64,000 nucleotides of DNA from Streptomyces sp. T12 (GTDB lineage Bacteria > Actinomycetota > Actinomycetes > Streptomycetales > Streptomycetaceae), in assembly GCF_028736035.1 (NCBI RefSeq), contig NZ_CP117866.1, positions 10,333,001 to 10,397,000 on the forward strand, in the 5' to 3' direction. Made by a program: the position numbers and the translations under genes. The notes beneath the pieces were generated by a model. That model worked only from the letters and a program-made list of their open reading frames with translations, had not been told where the DNA came from and did no database searches. Position 1 is the first letter of the stretch. Every line of letters begins with the position of its first letter. Positions 43,458 to 51,736 of this stretch are shown here, one piece after another.

Positions 43458-45980
43458 GTGGAGGCCGAGTTGGCGGCTCTTGCCGCGTCGGGGGCGACGG
43501 CGCTGGTCGGGCTGATGGTTTCCGAGGCGTACGAGCGGACGAAGAGCGGACTGACCCGGTTCTTCGGACGGCGCGCTTCGGAAGGCGCCGCCGAGGAGGA
43601 ACTGCAGGCGGCGCGTGACGAGTTGGGCAGAGCAACAGCTGCGGGCGATGCCGGTGCCCGGGCAGAGGTCCAAACCCGCCTGCGGCAGCGCCTGGAAGGA
43701 ATGTTCCAGGCGGATCCGGGCGCCGCGCAGGAACTGTCGCGGCTGTTGTCCGAGCTGGCGCCGGAGGCGTCGCGTACCTTCGTCAACCTGGTCAGTGGCG
43801 GGGTGAACCACGGCCCGGTCTTCCAGGGGTCGCCCATCCACGGCGACATCCATTTCCACGTTCCGCCGGCACCCTCGTACACGTCGGACCGCCCCGTCAG
43901 ACCTGACCAAGTACCCGTCGTGACCGTGCCGTTCAGCAATCGGACGGCCGAGCTCGCGGATCTGGACGCACGGCTCGGCACGCGAGCGGGCGGCGCCGGC
44001 TCCGTCGGCGTGGATGTGCTGGTCGGGCTTCCGGGAGTCGGCAAGTCGGCCATGGCATGGCGGTGCGCGGAACGGGTCAAGGGACGCTTCCCGGACGGGC
44101 AGCTGTACGTGGATTTCGCGGCTCTGCGTGATCAGGTCACCCCGCTGACCGGCCCCGGTGGGGACGTCTCCGAGGCACTGGCCATGTGCCTGAGGTCGCT
44201 GCCGGGAGGCGACCTCGGCATTCCGGACTCGCTCCTCGACCGGACCAACCTGTTCCGCTCCCGCACGGCCAATCTGCGCATCCTCCTCGTCCTCGACGAC
44301 GTCAACCAGGCCGCACAGGTTCGTGCGCTGATTCCCAAGGGGCCGGGCAGCGCGGTACTGGTCACGAGTCAGGGCAGGATCGGTGAACTGGCCGCCCAGG
44401 ACGGCGCCCGATTGACGCCCGTGAAGCCGCTGGACGCGCACGGCGGGCTGGAATTGCTCAGGGACCGATGCGGTGAAGAGGCGGTCGAGGCCGAACGGGA
44501 GGCCGCGCAGCGCCTGGTGGAGCTGTGCGGCGGGCTGCCGGTGGCCTTGCAGGTCGTGGCGGCACGGCTGGCCACCGACGACGGCCTGAGCATGACGGAA
44601 CTGGCCGCCGAGCTCGACGACGAGGCCGGCCGGCTGGCCGGACTGGCACTGGACGGGGAGGAGTCCTCGGTGTCCGCTGTTCTGGGTCCCTCCTATCGGC
44701 TGCTGCCGCCCGACGAGGCCCGGCTCTACCGGCTGCTCGGATGGCTGCCGTTCGGCCTCTTCGACGCCGGCGTGGCCGCGGTCGCCGGCGACGTCGACAC
44801 GACAAGCGCGCAGCGGCTGCTGCGTGTGCTGGCGAAGGCCAGCCTGGTGGAGGCCGCAGGCGACGGCCGGTACCGCATGCACGATCTGGTACGTCTGCAT
44901 GCCCGGGAGCGTGCGGCCGAGGAGGAGCCGGAGACCGAGCAGGCGGCGCTCACGGATCGGGTGGGCACGCACTACCTCGTCCTGACCGCGTTCGCCGACC
45001 GGGCGCTCAGGAAGGAGCGGCTGCGGATCGCCGACCTGGCGGGCCTGCTGCGGGAAGCCGATGACCCCTTCGCCGCGGTCGGCGGACCACCGCCGCTGGA
45101 GTGGCTGGACACCGAGCGCCCGGCCGTCCTGGCGGTACTGCGCACGGCTGTCCGGCACGAGCTGTACACCCTGGCCTGGCGACTGGCCGAGGCGTTCTCG
45201 GTGCTGTTCCTGTACCGCCGCTACCTCAGGGCGTGGACGGAAGCACTGGAGCTGGGCATCGAGGCGGCTGCGCAAGCGGCGGCCTCGGCGGACACGGCAG
45301 GCGAGATCGAGGAGGCCACGGCGGGCGAGGCCCGACTGCGCAGCCTGCTGTCGCGCCCGTTGCTGGACCTCGGGGACACCGGCCGCGCGGGCGAGCAGGT
45401 GGAACGGTCCGTCGCCCTCGCCGAGGCGACCGATCGCCTCGACCTGCGTGCCTCTGTTCAGGAATTCCTCGGCCGATACCTGGAGGTCGTCGAGCCGCCC
45501 CGAGCGGTCGAGGCGTATCGGCGCTCCCTCGAACTCAACGAGCGTGCCGGGGAAACCCGCGGAGCCGCCCTCGCCACCTTCTTCCTCGGGTGCGCCCTCG
45601 ACGCCCGAGGCGATCACGCGGATGCCTTGGCCCTGCTCCGTCGGGCCTTGCGGGACCTGGAGAGCCGTCAGGAGCCCGACCGGCGGATGGCGGCCCGGGT
45701 GAAGGCCGCGATCGGCGTCGTCCACGGCCATCTCGGCGACACCGGACATGCGATCCGCGACCTGCGCGAGGCGGTCCGGGAGCTGGCGGGGGTGGCCGAC
45801 GGCATGCAGTACGAGGCCCAGGCCCGGGTGCGGCTCGCCGACGTCGCGCAGCGGACGGACGGCGGCCATGAGGAGCTGGCGCGCGAGTGCCTGAGCCGGG
45901 CCGCCGACATCTACCACGCGCTCGGCAACCTCCGCCTGGAGGAGGAACTGCGGCAGCGGTTGAACGATCTCGACCGCTGA
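43458..45980 (+). CDS. NB-ARC STAND ATPase with TPR-like C-terminus
   Basis: 840 residues. N-terminal helical region (1-105) with SEAYERTKSGLTRFFGRR, then a linker SGGVNHGPVFQGSPIHGD leading to IHFH. NB-ARC ATPase: Walker A GLPGVGKS (190-197), Walker B ILLVLDDV (275-282), a CGGLPVALQV (GLPL-type) motif and MHD-like YRMHDLVRLHARE. The C-terminal 240 residues are helical repeats of TPR type (FLGCALDARGDHADALALLR). No enzyme effector domain is recognisable at the N-terminus. Similar architectures include actinobacterial regulators and antiphage STAND proteins. GTG start with AAGGGGG a few bases before it. Convergent with the glycosyltransferase-like gene. Confidence 0.9.
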   Translation: MEAELAALAASGATALVGLMVSEAYERTKSGLTRFFGRRASEGAAEEELQAARDELGRATAAGDAGARAEVQTRLRQRLEGMFQADPGAAQELSRLLSELAPEASRTFVNLVSGGVNHGPVFQGSPIHGDIHFHVPPAPSYTSDRPVRPDQVPVVTVPFSNRTAELADLDARLGTRAGGAGSVGVDVLVGLPGVGKSAMAWRCAERVKGRFPDGQLYVDFAALRDQVTPLTGPGGDVSEALAMCLRSLPGGDLGIPDSLLDRTNLFRSRTANLRILLVLDDVNQAAQVRALIPKGPGSAVLVTSQGRIGELAAQDGARLTPVKPLDAHGGLELLRDRCGEEAVEAEREAAQRLVELCGGLPVALQVVAARLATDDGLSMTELAAELDDEAGRLAGLALDGEESSVSAVLGPSYRLLPPDEARLYRLLGWLPFGLFDAGVAAVAGDVDTTSAQRLLRVLAKASLVEAAGDGRYRMHDLVRLHARERAAEEEPETEQAALTDRVGTHYLVLTAFADRALRKERLRIADLAGLLREADDPFAAVGGPPPLEWLDTERPAVLAVLRTAVRHELYTLAWRLAEAFSVLFLYRRYLRAWTEALELGIEAAAQAAASADTAGEIEEATAGEARLRSLLSRPLLDLGDTGRAGEQVERSVALAEATDRLDLRASVQEFLGRYLEVVEPPRAVEAYRRSLELNERAGETRGAALATFFLGCALDARGDHADALALLRRALRDLESRQEPDRRMAARVKAAIGVVHGHLGDTGHAIRDLREAVRELAGVADGMQYEAQARVRLADVAQRTDGGHEELARECLSRAADIYHALGNLRLEEELRQRLNDLDR

Positions 45981-46000
45981 GCCCGGTTCCCCGCCCGGGC
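45981..46000. terminator. short hairpin between convergent genes
   Basis: GCCCGG (45981-45986) pairs with CCGGGC (45995-46000) right after the STAND stop codon. Short (6 bp), so only moderately supported. Confidence 0.4.
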
Positions 46001-46009
46001 AGGCGGCGG

Positions 46010-47884
46010 CTATCCGGTCGGCAGCGCGGGACGAAGGCGTAGGACGACGTCCTCGTCCCGCAGGTCACCGATGTGCAGCGTCACTCGGATGTCGTCCAGG
46101 GGGAGCCCGGCACGCAGACAGGCGTAGACGACCGCGGCCGGCAGGCCCGGATCCAGTTCCGGGCCGGTGGCCGCCGCCTCCACGACCCGGCCGTCCCTGA
46201 GCCCGACCAGACAGCCGCCCCCGCGCACAGCCGATGCCGCGAGAAGGCTTCCGGGCAGCTGGGCGAGTGTCTGCTCGATCCAGCGCAGCGCCCCGACCGA
46301 CGTGGGCGTGGGGTTTCGTCGGACGAGGACCGAGGCGCTCTCGGTCAGCCGGAGGTCGCGCTCGTCGTCCGCGCAGGCCAGATGGGTGAAGTGGGCGGGG
46401 GAGTCCGGGAGCGCTTCGCCGTACGCGGTGACGGTCGCCGGGAAGCGGCGCACGGTGACGGTCGGCGCGGTGTCGTCCGTGGTGACGCCGGTGGTCACCT
46501 GCCACGAGGTGACCGGGGCGGCGGGCGGATCCGGAACCGGCAGCATCAGGGGGGTCGGAGGCGGGGAGGACGGTTCCGGGAGTTTCAGCAGGTGGTAGAG
46601 GGCGGTGCGGAGCCTGGCCAGGGCATGTCCCGGCTCGGCGAAGGCCTGCGCCGCGACCTCGGCGTACCGCTGGGGCGTGTGCTCGTGTACGACGTCGTCC
46701 ACCTGCTGTCGCAGATCCCCGCGTGGATCGAGCCTGGGTGCGACGGCCGCCAGCTCGTGCACCGCCGTCCCTGGCACCGCGTCACCGCCGAACGCGGCCA
46801 GCAGCAGCGGTTTGCCCGCCGACGCCCCGTACAGCGTCACCGAGCCGTGATCGCCCAGGAGGACATCCGCGGCGACGAGCGCGGGCCGCCAGGCATGGAC
46901 GGCCGGCATCAGCAGCAGTCCCGCCTCCAGGGCGGCGGCCTGGAGGGTGCGGATCTGCCAGGCACCGTGGGCCGACCACACATTGGGGTGGATGATCGCG
47001 CCGACCCGGTACTCGTCACAGGGCAACTGGGCGAGCAGACGCGGAAGAAGGTCCGGCTGAGCTCCCAGGAGCGAGGTGGGCCCCCAGGTCGAACTGACCA
47101 TGATCAGACGCTGATGATCCGCGAGGCCCAGCGCCTCGCGGTACACGCTTCTGCGCGCCCCGCTGCCGACGATCTCGTCGAAGCACGGGTCACCGACCAG
47201 CAGCGTGCGCCCGGCCGCCTTCGGGTGGGTGGCGAGCAGCTGCTCCTCCTGCGCCGGATGCGAGATTGCCAGCCAGGCGCGTCCCGACTCCAGCAGGGAG
47301 TCCGGTACGACCCCGGACAGCCTGTCGTGCGGACTGCGTGAATCCGGCACGAACTTCTGGAAGCCGACGCCGTGCGGCAGCACCAGCACCGGGCAGTCAC
47401 CCTCCGGTACGTCGACGTTCTCGCTGGCGGAGAGGATGAGGTCAGGGGAGATGCGGCCCAACTGCTCCCAGGGGGCGACCCGGCACCCCGCGGCGTGGAG
47501 GAGGTCGAGGACACCGGCGTTGAAGGCGGACGTGGGGTCATGGGCGAAGACGACGGTCACGCGCGTGTCGTCGCGCAGCAGCGCCGGCAGTGTCTCCAGG
47601 ACGCGTACGGTCGAGGTGACCGTACGGGCGGCGACGACGAGGGTGCGCTCGCCGTGGAAGGTGCTCCAGCGGTGAGCGTCGTGCCCCACGGGTACGCGAA
47701 GCGGCCGGCTACCGAACAAGGCGGCCGCCTCTGACAAACCCAAGCCACCAGCCGGCTCGCGGCTCGCGGCTCGCGGCTCGCGGCTCGCGGCTCGCGGCTC
47801 GCGGCTCGCGGCTCGCGGCTCGCGGCTCGCGGCTCGCGGCTCGCGGCTCGCGGCTCGCGGCTCGCGGCTCGCGGCTCGCGGCAT
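46010..47884 (-). CDS. glycosyltransferase-like (CDP-glycerol glycerophosphotransferase-like) protein with repeat-encoded N-terminus
   Basis: 624 residues from ATG 47884. Residues 2-43 are six perfect PRAASRE repeats from a 7-bp DNA repeat. The conserved part starts around residue 80: RTLVVAARTVTSTVRVLETL, then DTRVTVVFAHDPTSAFN, VLPHGVGFQKFVPD, LIMVSSTWGPTSLLG and LLGDHGSVTLYGASAGKPLL. The last two motifs recall GT-B/CDP-glycerol transferase folds (HG near the donor site). The C-terminal 150 residues are unfamiliar. The ATG has no good ribosome site, and the repeat is probably a late addition; the ancestral start may have been a GTG near residue 66. Biochemical role unknown. Confidence 0.7.
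   Translation of the reverse strand: MPRAASREPRAASREPRAASREPRAASREPRAASREPRAASREPAGGLGLSEAAALFGSRPLRVPVGHDAHRWSTFHGERTLVVAARTVTSTVRVLETLPALLRDDTRVTVVFAHDPTSAFNAGVLDLLHAAGCRVAPWEQLGRISPDLILSASENVDVPEGDCPVLVLPHGVGFQKFVPDSRSPHDRLSGVVPDSLLESGRAWLAISHPAQEEQLLATHPKAAGRTLLVGDPCFDEIVGSGARRSVYREALGLADHQRLIMVSSTWGPTSLLGAQPDLLPRLLAQLPCDEYRVGAIIHPNVWSAHGAWQIRTLQAAALEAGLLLMPAVHAWRPALVAADVLLGDHGSVTLYGASAGKPLLLAAFGGDAVPGTAVHELAAVAPRLDPRGDLRQQVDDVVHEHTPQRYAEVAAQAFAEPGHALARLRTALYHLLKLPEPSSPPPTPLMLPVPDPPAAPVTSWQVTTGVTTDDTAPTVTVRRFPATVTAYGEALPDSPAHFTHLACADDERDLRLTESASVLVRRNPTPTSVGALRWIEQTLAQLPGSLLAASAVRGGGCLVGLRDGRVVEAAATGPELDPGLPAAVVYACLRAGLPLDDIRVTLHIGDLRDEDVVLRLRPALPTG
47754..47879 (-). repeat. heptanucleotide tandem repeat (GGCTCGC)18 at the 5' end of a gene
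   Basis: Eighteen perfect copies (126 bp) of GGCTCGC on the plus strand, plus a partial copy touching the ATG of the minus-strand gene at 47884. The unit is 7 bp, so every single-copy change shifts the reading frame; only changes by three copies keep it. With 18 copies the frame from ATG 47884 is open. The array is perfect in sequence, which implies recent expansion. Confidence 0.95.
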
Positions 47885-47938
47885 GGTCTCTTAGCGCACT
47901 TCAAGCTGGTCAGCAATCCCTTGGGTCGCCTCGTAGCG

Positions 47939-47965
47939 GTACGAGTTCGGTGTCTGAACTCGTAC
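47939..47965. promoter_or_regulatory. perfect inverted repeat between the regulator gene and the repeat gene
   Basis: GTACGAGTTC (47939-47948), 7-base spacer, GAACTCGTAC (47956-47965). It lies after the XRE regulator stop (48004, minus) and about 55-80 bases before the ATG at 47884. It may be the operator of the glycosyltransferase-like gene or a weak terminator of the regulator gene; no T run follows. Confidence 0.55.
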
Positions 47966-48003
47966 ACGGTAACGAACCGTACCGACCGCAACGTAGGCGT
48001 CGG

Positions 48004-48870
48004 TCACATGGTCGAGAGCTGGGCGTCGGGGGCGCTCCAGCTGGCGAGGAGGGCGAGGGCCTGGGCGGAGGCGGAACCGGGTTCGGCGGTGTACACGCAC
48101 ACGGTCTGGCCCGGGTCGGCGGGGAAGGCCAGGGTCTCGTGGTGGAGGGTGAACTCGCCCACCACGGGGTGGTGGAAGTGATGCGTACCGTGGACGCACT
48201 GGGCCACCCGGTGACTGTCCCACCAGGCGCTGAACTCGGGCACCTTGACGACGGCCTCGCCGATGAGTTCGTTGAGCAGGGCGTCGTCGGGGTGGCGTCC
48301 GGCTTCCAGGCGCAGATCGGCCACGACGATCTCCGCGACCTCGTCCCAGTTCCCGTACAGCTCGCGGGCGGTGGGGTCGAGCAGGACGTAGCGCGCGAAG
48401 TTGCGTTCGCGGTACGGCAGGGCGTCCCAGTCCGTGATCAGGGCGCGGGCCAGCTGGTTGGCGGCCAGCACGTCCTGCCGGTGGTTGGCGACGAAGGCCG
48501 GTGAGACGCCGTTGAGGATGTCCAGCATCTGATGGACCTCGGGGCGCACGCGCTGCACGCGTTCCGCCCGGCGGCGCCGGGGGCGGGCGGCATGGGGCCG
48601 GGCGAGGTCGAAGACATGGCTGCGTTCGTCGTCGTCCAGACGCAGGGCACGGGCCACGGCGTCCAGGACGGCCTCGGAGACGTTGGGATGGCGGCCCTGT
48701 TCGAGGCGGGTGTAGTAGTCCGTGCTCACCCCGGCCAGCCGGGCGACCTCCTCGCGGCGCAGGCCCGGTACCCGGCGGACACCGCCGCCCGGGGCCACGC
48801 CCGCGGCGTCCGGGCTCAGACGGGCCCGGCGGGTGCGAAGAAAGTCTCCCAGCTCTGCGTTCTGCTCCAT
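48004..48870 (-). CDS. XRE-family regulator with MmyB-like ligand domain
   Basis: 288 residues. N-terminal HTH: GLRREEVARLAGVSTDYYTR followed by LEQGRHPNVSEAVLDAVARA. The C-terminal half is an MmyB-like/PAS-type ligand domain (VSPAFVANHRQDVLAANQLA; FARYVLLDPTARELY). Such regulators usually sense small molecules or fatty acids and control a divergent gene. Here that is the MFS exporter at 49074, with a perfect 12-bp inverted repeat between them. Confidence 0.92.
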   Translation of the reverse strand: MEQNAELGDFLRTRRARLSPDAAGVAPGGGVRRVPGLRREEVARLAGVSTDYYTRLEQGRHPNVSEAVLDAVARALRLDDDERSHVFDLARPHAARPRRRRAERVQRVRPEVHQMLDILNGVSPAFVANHRQDVLAANQLARALITDWDALPYRERNFARYVLLDPTARELYGNWDEVAEIVVADLRLEAGRHPDDALLNELIGEAVVKVPEFSAWWDSHRVAQCVHGTHHFHHPVVGEFTLHHETLAFPADPGQTVCVYTAEPGSASAQALALLASWSAPDAQLSTM

Positions 48871-48913
48871 TCCCCAAGTATTCGCTGCGGGCGGAGCGGC
48901 CACCTGGTTCAGG

Positions 48914-48947
48914 GTGGCCCAGCTGGACCCAGGCTCAGCTGGGCCAC
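48914..48947. promoter_or_regulatory. operator candidate between the MmyB-like regulator and MFS gene
   Basis: GTGGCCCAGCTG (48914-48925), 10-base spacer, CAGCTGGGCCAC (48936-48947): perfect 12-bp arms in the 200-bp divergent region. CCAGCTGG cores are also self-complementary inside each arm. Confidence 0.65.
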
Positions 48948-49073
48948 TTCTGCGGGCTGACCCGCCTTGCGGCGCCGCGAGTCTGGAACAACGCGGTCCT
49001 GGTCCCGCCGGCCCGCCTTCTGCCCCCAGCAGCACCCCGCCCGCCCGGCCATGTCCTCTGGAGCACCCCCACC

Positions 49074-50288
49074 ATGCCCTTGATCATCTACATCCTCGGC
49101 TTCGGCACCTTCACCCAGGGCACCTCGGAGTTCATGCTCTCCGGGCTGCTGCCCTGCGTCGCCGGTGATCTGGACGTCTCCCTGTCCGAGGCGGGGCTGC
49201 TGGTCTCGGCGTTCGCCGCCGGGATGGTCGTCGGCGCACCGCTGCTGACGCTGGCCACCCTGAGGTTGCCTCGTCGCGCCGCACTGGTCGGTTTCCAGGT
49301 GGTGTTCGTCGCCGGGCACGCGGCCGCCGCGCTCGTGCCGCACTTCGGGTTCCTGCTGGTCATGCGTGTGGTCACGGGCATGGCGTACGCCGGGTTCTGG
49401 GCGCTGGCCTCGGTCGCCGCGGTCTCCCTCGTGCCCGCGGACCGGCGCGGGAAGGCGATGTCCGTGGTCGTGTCCGGGCTGAGCCTGTCCATGATCCTCG
49501 GCGTTCCGGCCGGCACGCTGCTGGCGCAGCACACCGGCTGGCGGGCGGCGTTCTGGGCGGTGGCCGTGATGTCCGCGCTGTCCGCGACCGCGGTGCTTCT
49601 CGCCCTGCCCGGCGGACGCGGCACCGGGGCATCGCAGTCGAGGCTGCGTACCGAAGTGCGCTCCTTGGCGGTGCCCCGGCTCTGGGCCGCCTACGCCACC
49701 ACCGCGCTGACCGTCTCCGCCACCATCGCGATCTTCTCCTACCTGGGCGCTCTCCTGCAGGACGTCACGGGCATCGCTGAGGGGCTCGTGCCGGCGGTGC
49801 TCGCCCTGTACGGGGTGGGCGCGCTGGCCGGCCTCACGGTGGGCGGCCGCATCGCCGACCGGGCCCCGTTCGGTGTCCTGCTGACCGGCATGGCCACGGT
49901 CGCGGTCGTGGCAGCCGCCCTCGCGCTGACCGCGGACATCCCCGCGGTGGTGATCCCGCTCGCCGTCCTCCTCGCGGCCGGCGGCTTCATGACCAACCCG
50001 GCGGTGAACGCCCGGGTGTTCGGCATTCTGGGCGAGACCAGGACGCTGGGCGGCGCGGTGAACATCGCCGCCTTCAACGTCGGCATCGCCGTCGCTCCCT
50101 GGGTGTCCGGCCTGGTCATCGACGCGGGCCCCGGCCTGGCGGGCATCGGCCGGGTCGGCGCGGCCTTCGCCGTGGCGGCTGTCGCGAGCACGCTGCTGGA
50201 CAGGCACCTCACCCGCCGCCACCGGCGCACCACGCCCACCCCTGCCCCGGCCCTGCGGGACGCCCCCGAGTCCGCCGCCTCCCGGTGA
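49074..50288 (+). CDS. MFS transporter (Cmx/CmlA-like drug exporter)
   Basis: 404 residues, 12 predicted membrane segments. The start IIYILGFGTFTQGTSEFMLS followed by GLLPCVAGDL is the hallmark of DHA1-type chloramphenicol/arabinose-efflux exporters, and RMVTGMAYAGFWALA-type motif (here RVVTGMAYAGFWALA) follows in helix 4-5. It should pump a small drug-like compound out with protons. The C-terminal tail is a basic/Thr/Pro stretch. Controlled most likely by the divergent MmyB-like regulator. Confidence 0.92.
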   Translation: MPLIIYILGFGTFTQGTSEFMLSGLLPCVAGDLDVSLSEAGLLVSAFAAGMVVGAPLLTLATLRLPRRAALVGFQVVFVAGHAAAALVPHFGFLLVMRVVTGMAYAGFWALASVAAVSLVPADRRGKAMSVVVSGLSLSMILGVPAGTLLAQHTGWRAAFWAVAVMSALSATAVLLALPGGRGTGASQSRLRTEVRSLAVPRLWAAYATTALTVSATIAIFSYLGALLQDVTGIAEGLVPAVLALYGVGALAGLTVGGRIADRAPFGVLLTGMATVAVVAAALALTADIPAVVIPLAVLLAAGGFMTNPAVNARVFGILGETRTLGGAVNIAAFNVGIAVAPWVSGLVIDAGPGLAGIGRVGAAFAVAAVASTLLDRHLTRRHRRTTPTPAPALRDAPESAASR

Positions 50289-50327
50289 GCCGACCCCACC
50301 CGTGGCACGCCGGAGAATGCGGCGGAA

Positions 50328-50367
50328 GCGGGGTCCGTCCGGCCGTTTCCCGCCGCACGGACCCCGC
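50328..50367. terminator. bidirectional hairpin between MFS and cysteine desulfurase genes
   Basis: GCGGGGTCCGT (50328-50338) pairs perfectly with ACGGACCCCGC (50357-50367), 18-base loop, between two convergent genes. Confidence 0.8.
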
Positions 50368-50386
50368 TGAGTCCCCACTCCCGTCG

Positions 50387-51736
50387 TCAGGCGCTCTGTT
50401 GCAGTCTGCGCAACGAAGCGACGAGCTGGTCCACCTCCTCGGATGTGTTGTACAGCGCGAGGGACGCGCGCGCCGCCGACTCCAACCCGTAGTGGGCGAG
50501 GGCTGGTTGGGCGCAGTGGTGACCGGCGCGGACGGCGATGCCGTCGCGGTCGAGCCAGTCGGCGACGGTGGCCGGGTCCTGTCCCGCGAGCGTGAAGGTG
50601 AGCACCGCGATCCGGTCGGCCGCCGAACCGATCAGCTCGAGCCCGGGTACCGTGGCGAGGGCCTGGAGCGCATACGACATGAGACCTTCCTCGTAGGCCG
50701 CGACAGCCTGGCGGTCGAGGGACGTCAGCCAGTTCACGGCGGCGAGCAGCCCCATGACTCCGGAGATGTGTCCGGTACCGGCCTCCAGCTTGTGCGGGAC
50801 GGCCGCGAACGTGGTCTCGCCGAAGTCAACGGACTCGATCATGTTGCCGCCGCCCTGCCACGGCGCCATGGCGGCGAGGAGTTCCGGCTTGGCGTACAGG
50901 GCGCCGATGCCGGTCGGGGCGAAGAGCTTGTGACCGGAGAACGCGTAGAAGTCCGCGTTCAAGTCCTGTACGTCGACGGGGAAATGAGCGACGGCCTGCG
51001 CACCGTCCACCAGGACCTTGGCACCGTAGCGGTGGGCGAGCGCCGTCATCTCCTTGACGGGCGGGACCGTGCCGAGGACGTTCGAGGCGTGGCTGAGCGC
51101 GACGATCTGGGTGCGTGAGGACAGCAGATCCGCGTACGCGTCCTGGTCGATCTCCCCGTCCGGCGTGAGCGGGACCGGAACGAGCCGGGCCCGGGTCTCC
51201 TTGGCGATCATCTGCCACGGCACGATGTCCGAGTGGTGCTCGAGGACCGGCACGAGGATGTCGTCCCCGGGCCCGAGGTTGGCCCGGCCCCAGGTCTGCG
51301 CGACGAGGTTGACCGCCTCGGTGGTGCCGCGCACGAAGACGACGCCGTCCGGGCTCGGGGCGCCGAGGAAGTCGGCGACCGCCGCCCGCCCCGCCTCGTA
51401 CGCCTCGGTGGCCTCCCTCGCCATGGTGTGGGCCCCGCGGTGGATGTTGGAGTTGGCCGCGCCGTAATAGGCGGCGAGCGCCTCGATGACCTGACGCGGC
51501 TTCTGGGTGGTGGCCGCGTTGTCCAGCCAGACGAGGGGGTGGCCGTTGACGGTCCGGTGCAGGATCGGGAAGTCCGGCCGCACCGACTCGGCGGTGAAAC
51601 CGCCGGGTTGGCGCCGCAGCGCGGCAGGATCGGGGGGAAAGGCCACCAGACCTTGAAGAGCCGTACCCGACTCGGCAACAGCCCTGTGTTCCACTGCTGT
51701 CGGCGTCGGCCACGCCGTGACGTCAGGCGTAGTCAT
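50387..51736 (-). CDS. cysteine desulfurase, family 2 encapsulin cargo
   Basis: 449 residues, SufS-like group II, PLP-dependent: removes sulfur from L-cysteine as persulfide, leaving alanine. PLP Lys270 in SGHKLFAPTG, catalytic Cys408 in RAGHHCAQPA, Asp/Gln in LVDGAQAVAHFP. Compared with ordinary SufS it has an extra N-terminal stretch of about 45 residues (ending before VRPDFPILH), Pro/Ala-rich with LQGLVAFPPDPAALRR. That fits the disordered cargo-loading extension of encapsulated desulfurases. It overlaps the shell gene by 14 bases. Expected to sit inside the shell and store or handle sulfur. Confidence 0.93.
   Translation of the reverse strand: MTTPDVTAWPTPTAVEHRAVAESGTALQGLVAFPPDPAALRRQPGGFTAESVRPDFPILHRTVNGHPLVWLDNAATTQKPRQVIEALAAYYGAANSNIHRGAHTMAREATEAYEAGRAAVADFLGAPSPDGVVFVRGTTEAVNLVAQTWGRANLGPGDDILVPVLEHHSDIVPWQMIAKETRARLVPVPLTPDGEIDQDAYADLLSSRTQIVALSHASNVLGTVPPVKEMTALAHRYGAKVLVDGAQAVAHFPVDVQDLNADFYAFSGHKLFAPTGIGALYAKPELLAAMAPWQGGGNMIESVDFGETTFAAVPHKLEAGTGHISGVMGLLAAVNWLTSLDRQAVAAYEEGLMSYALQALATVPGLELIGSAADRIAVLTFTLAGQDPATVADWLDRDGIAVRAGHHCAQPALAHYGLESAARASLALYNTSEEVDQLVASLRRLQQSA

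Noticed and set aside
43299..45917. 872-codon minus-strand frame
   Set aside because: Antisense to the NB-ARC gene, which has a complete set of ATPase motifs; no domain is seen in the antisense product.
47754..47879. Repeat array considered as CRISPR
   Set aside because: The units are 7 bp and contiguous without spacers; the 36-bp array in livM and the 60-bp array are also spacer-free and no cas genes are present.
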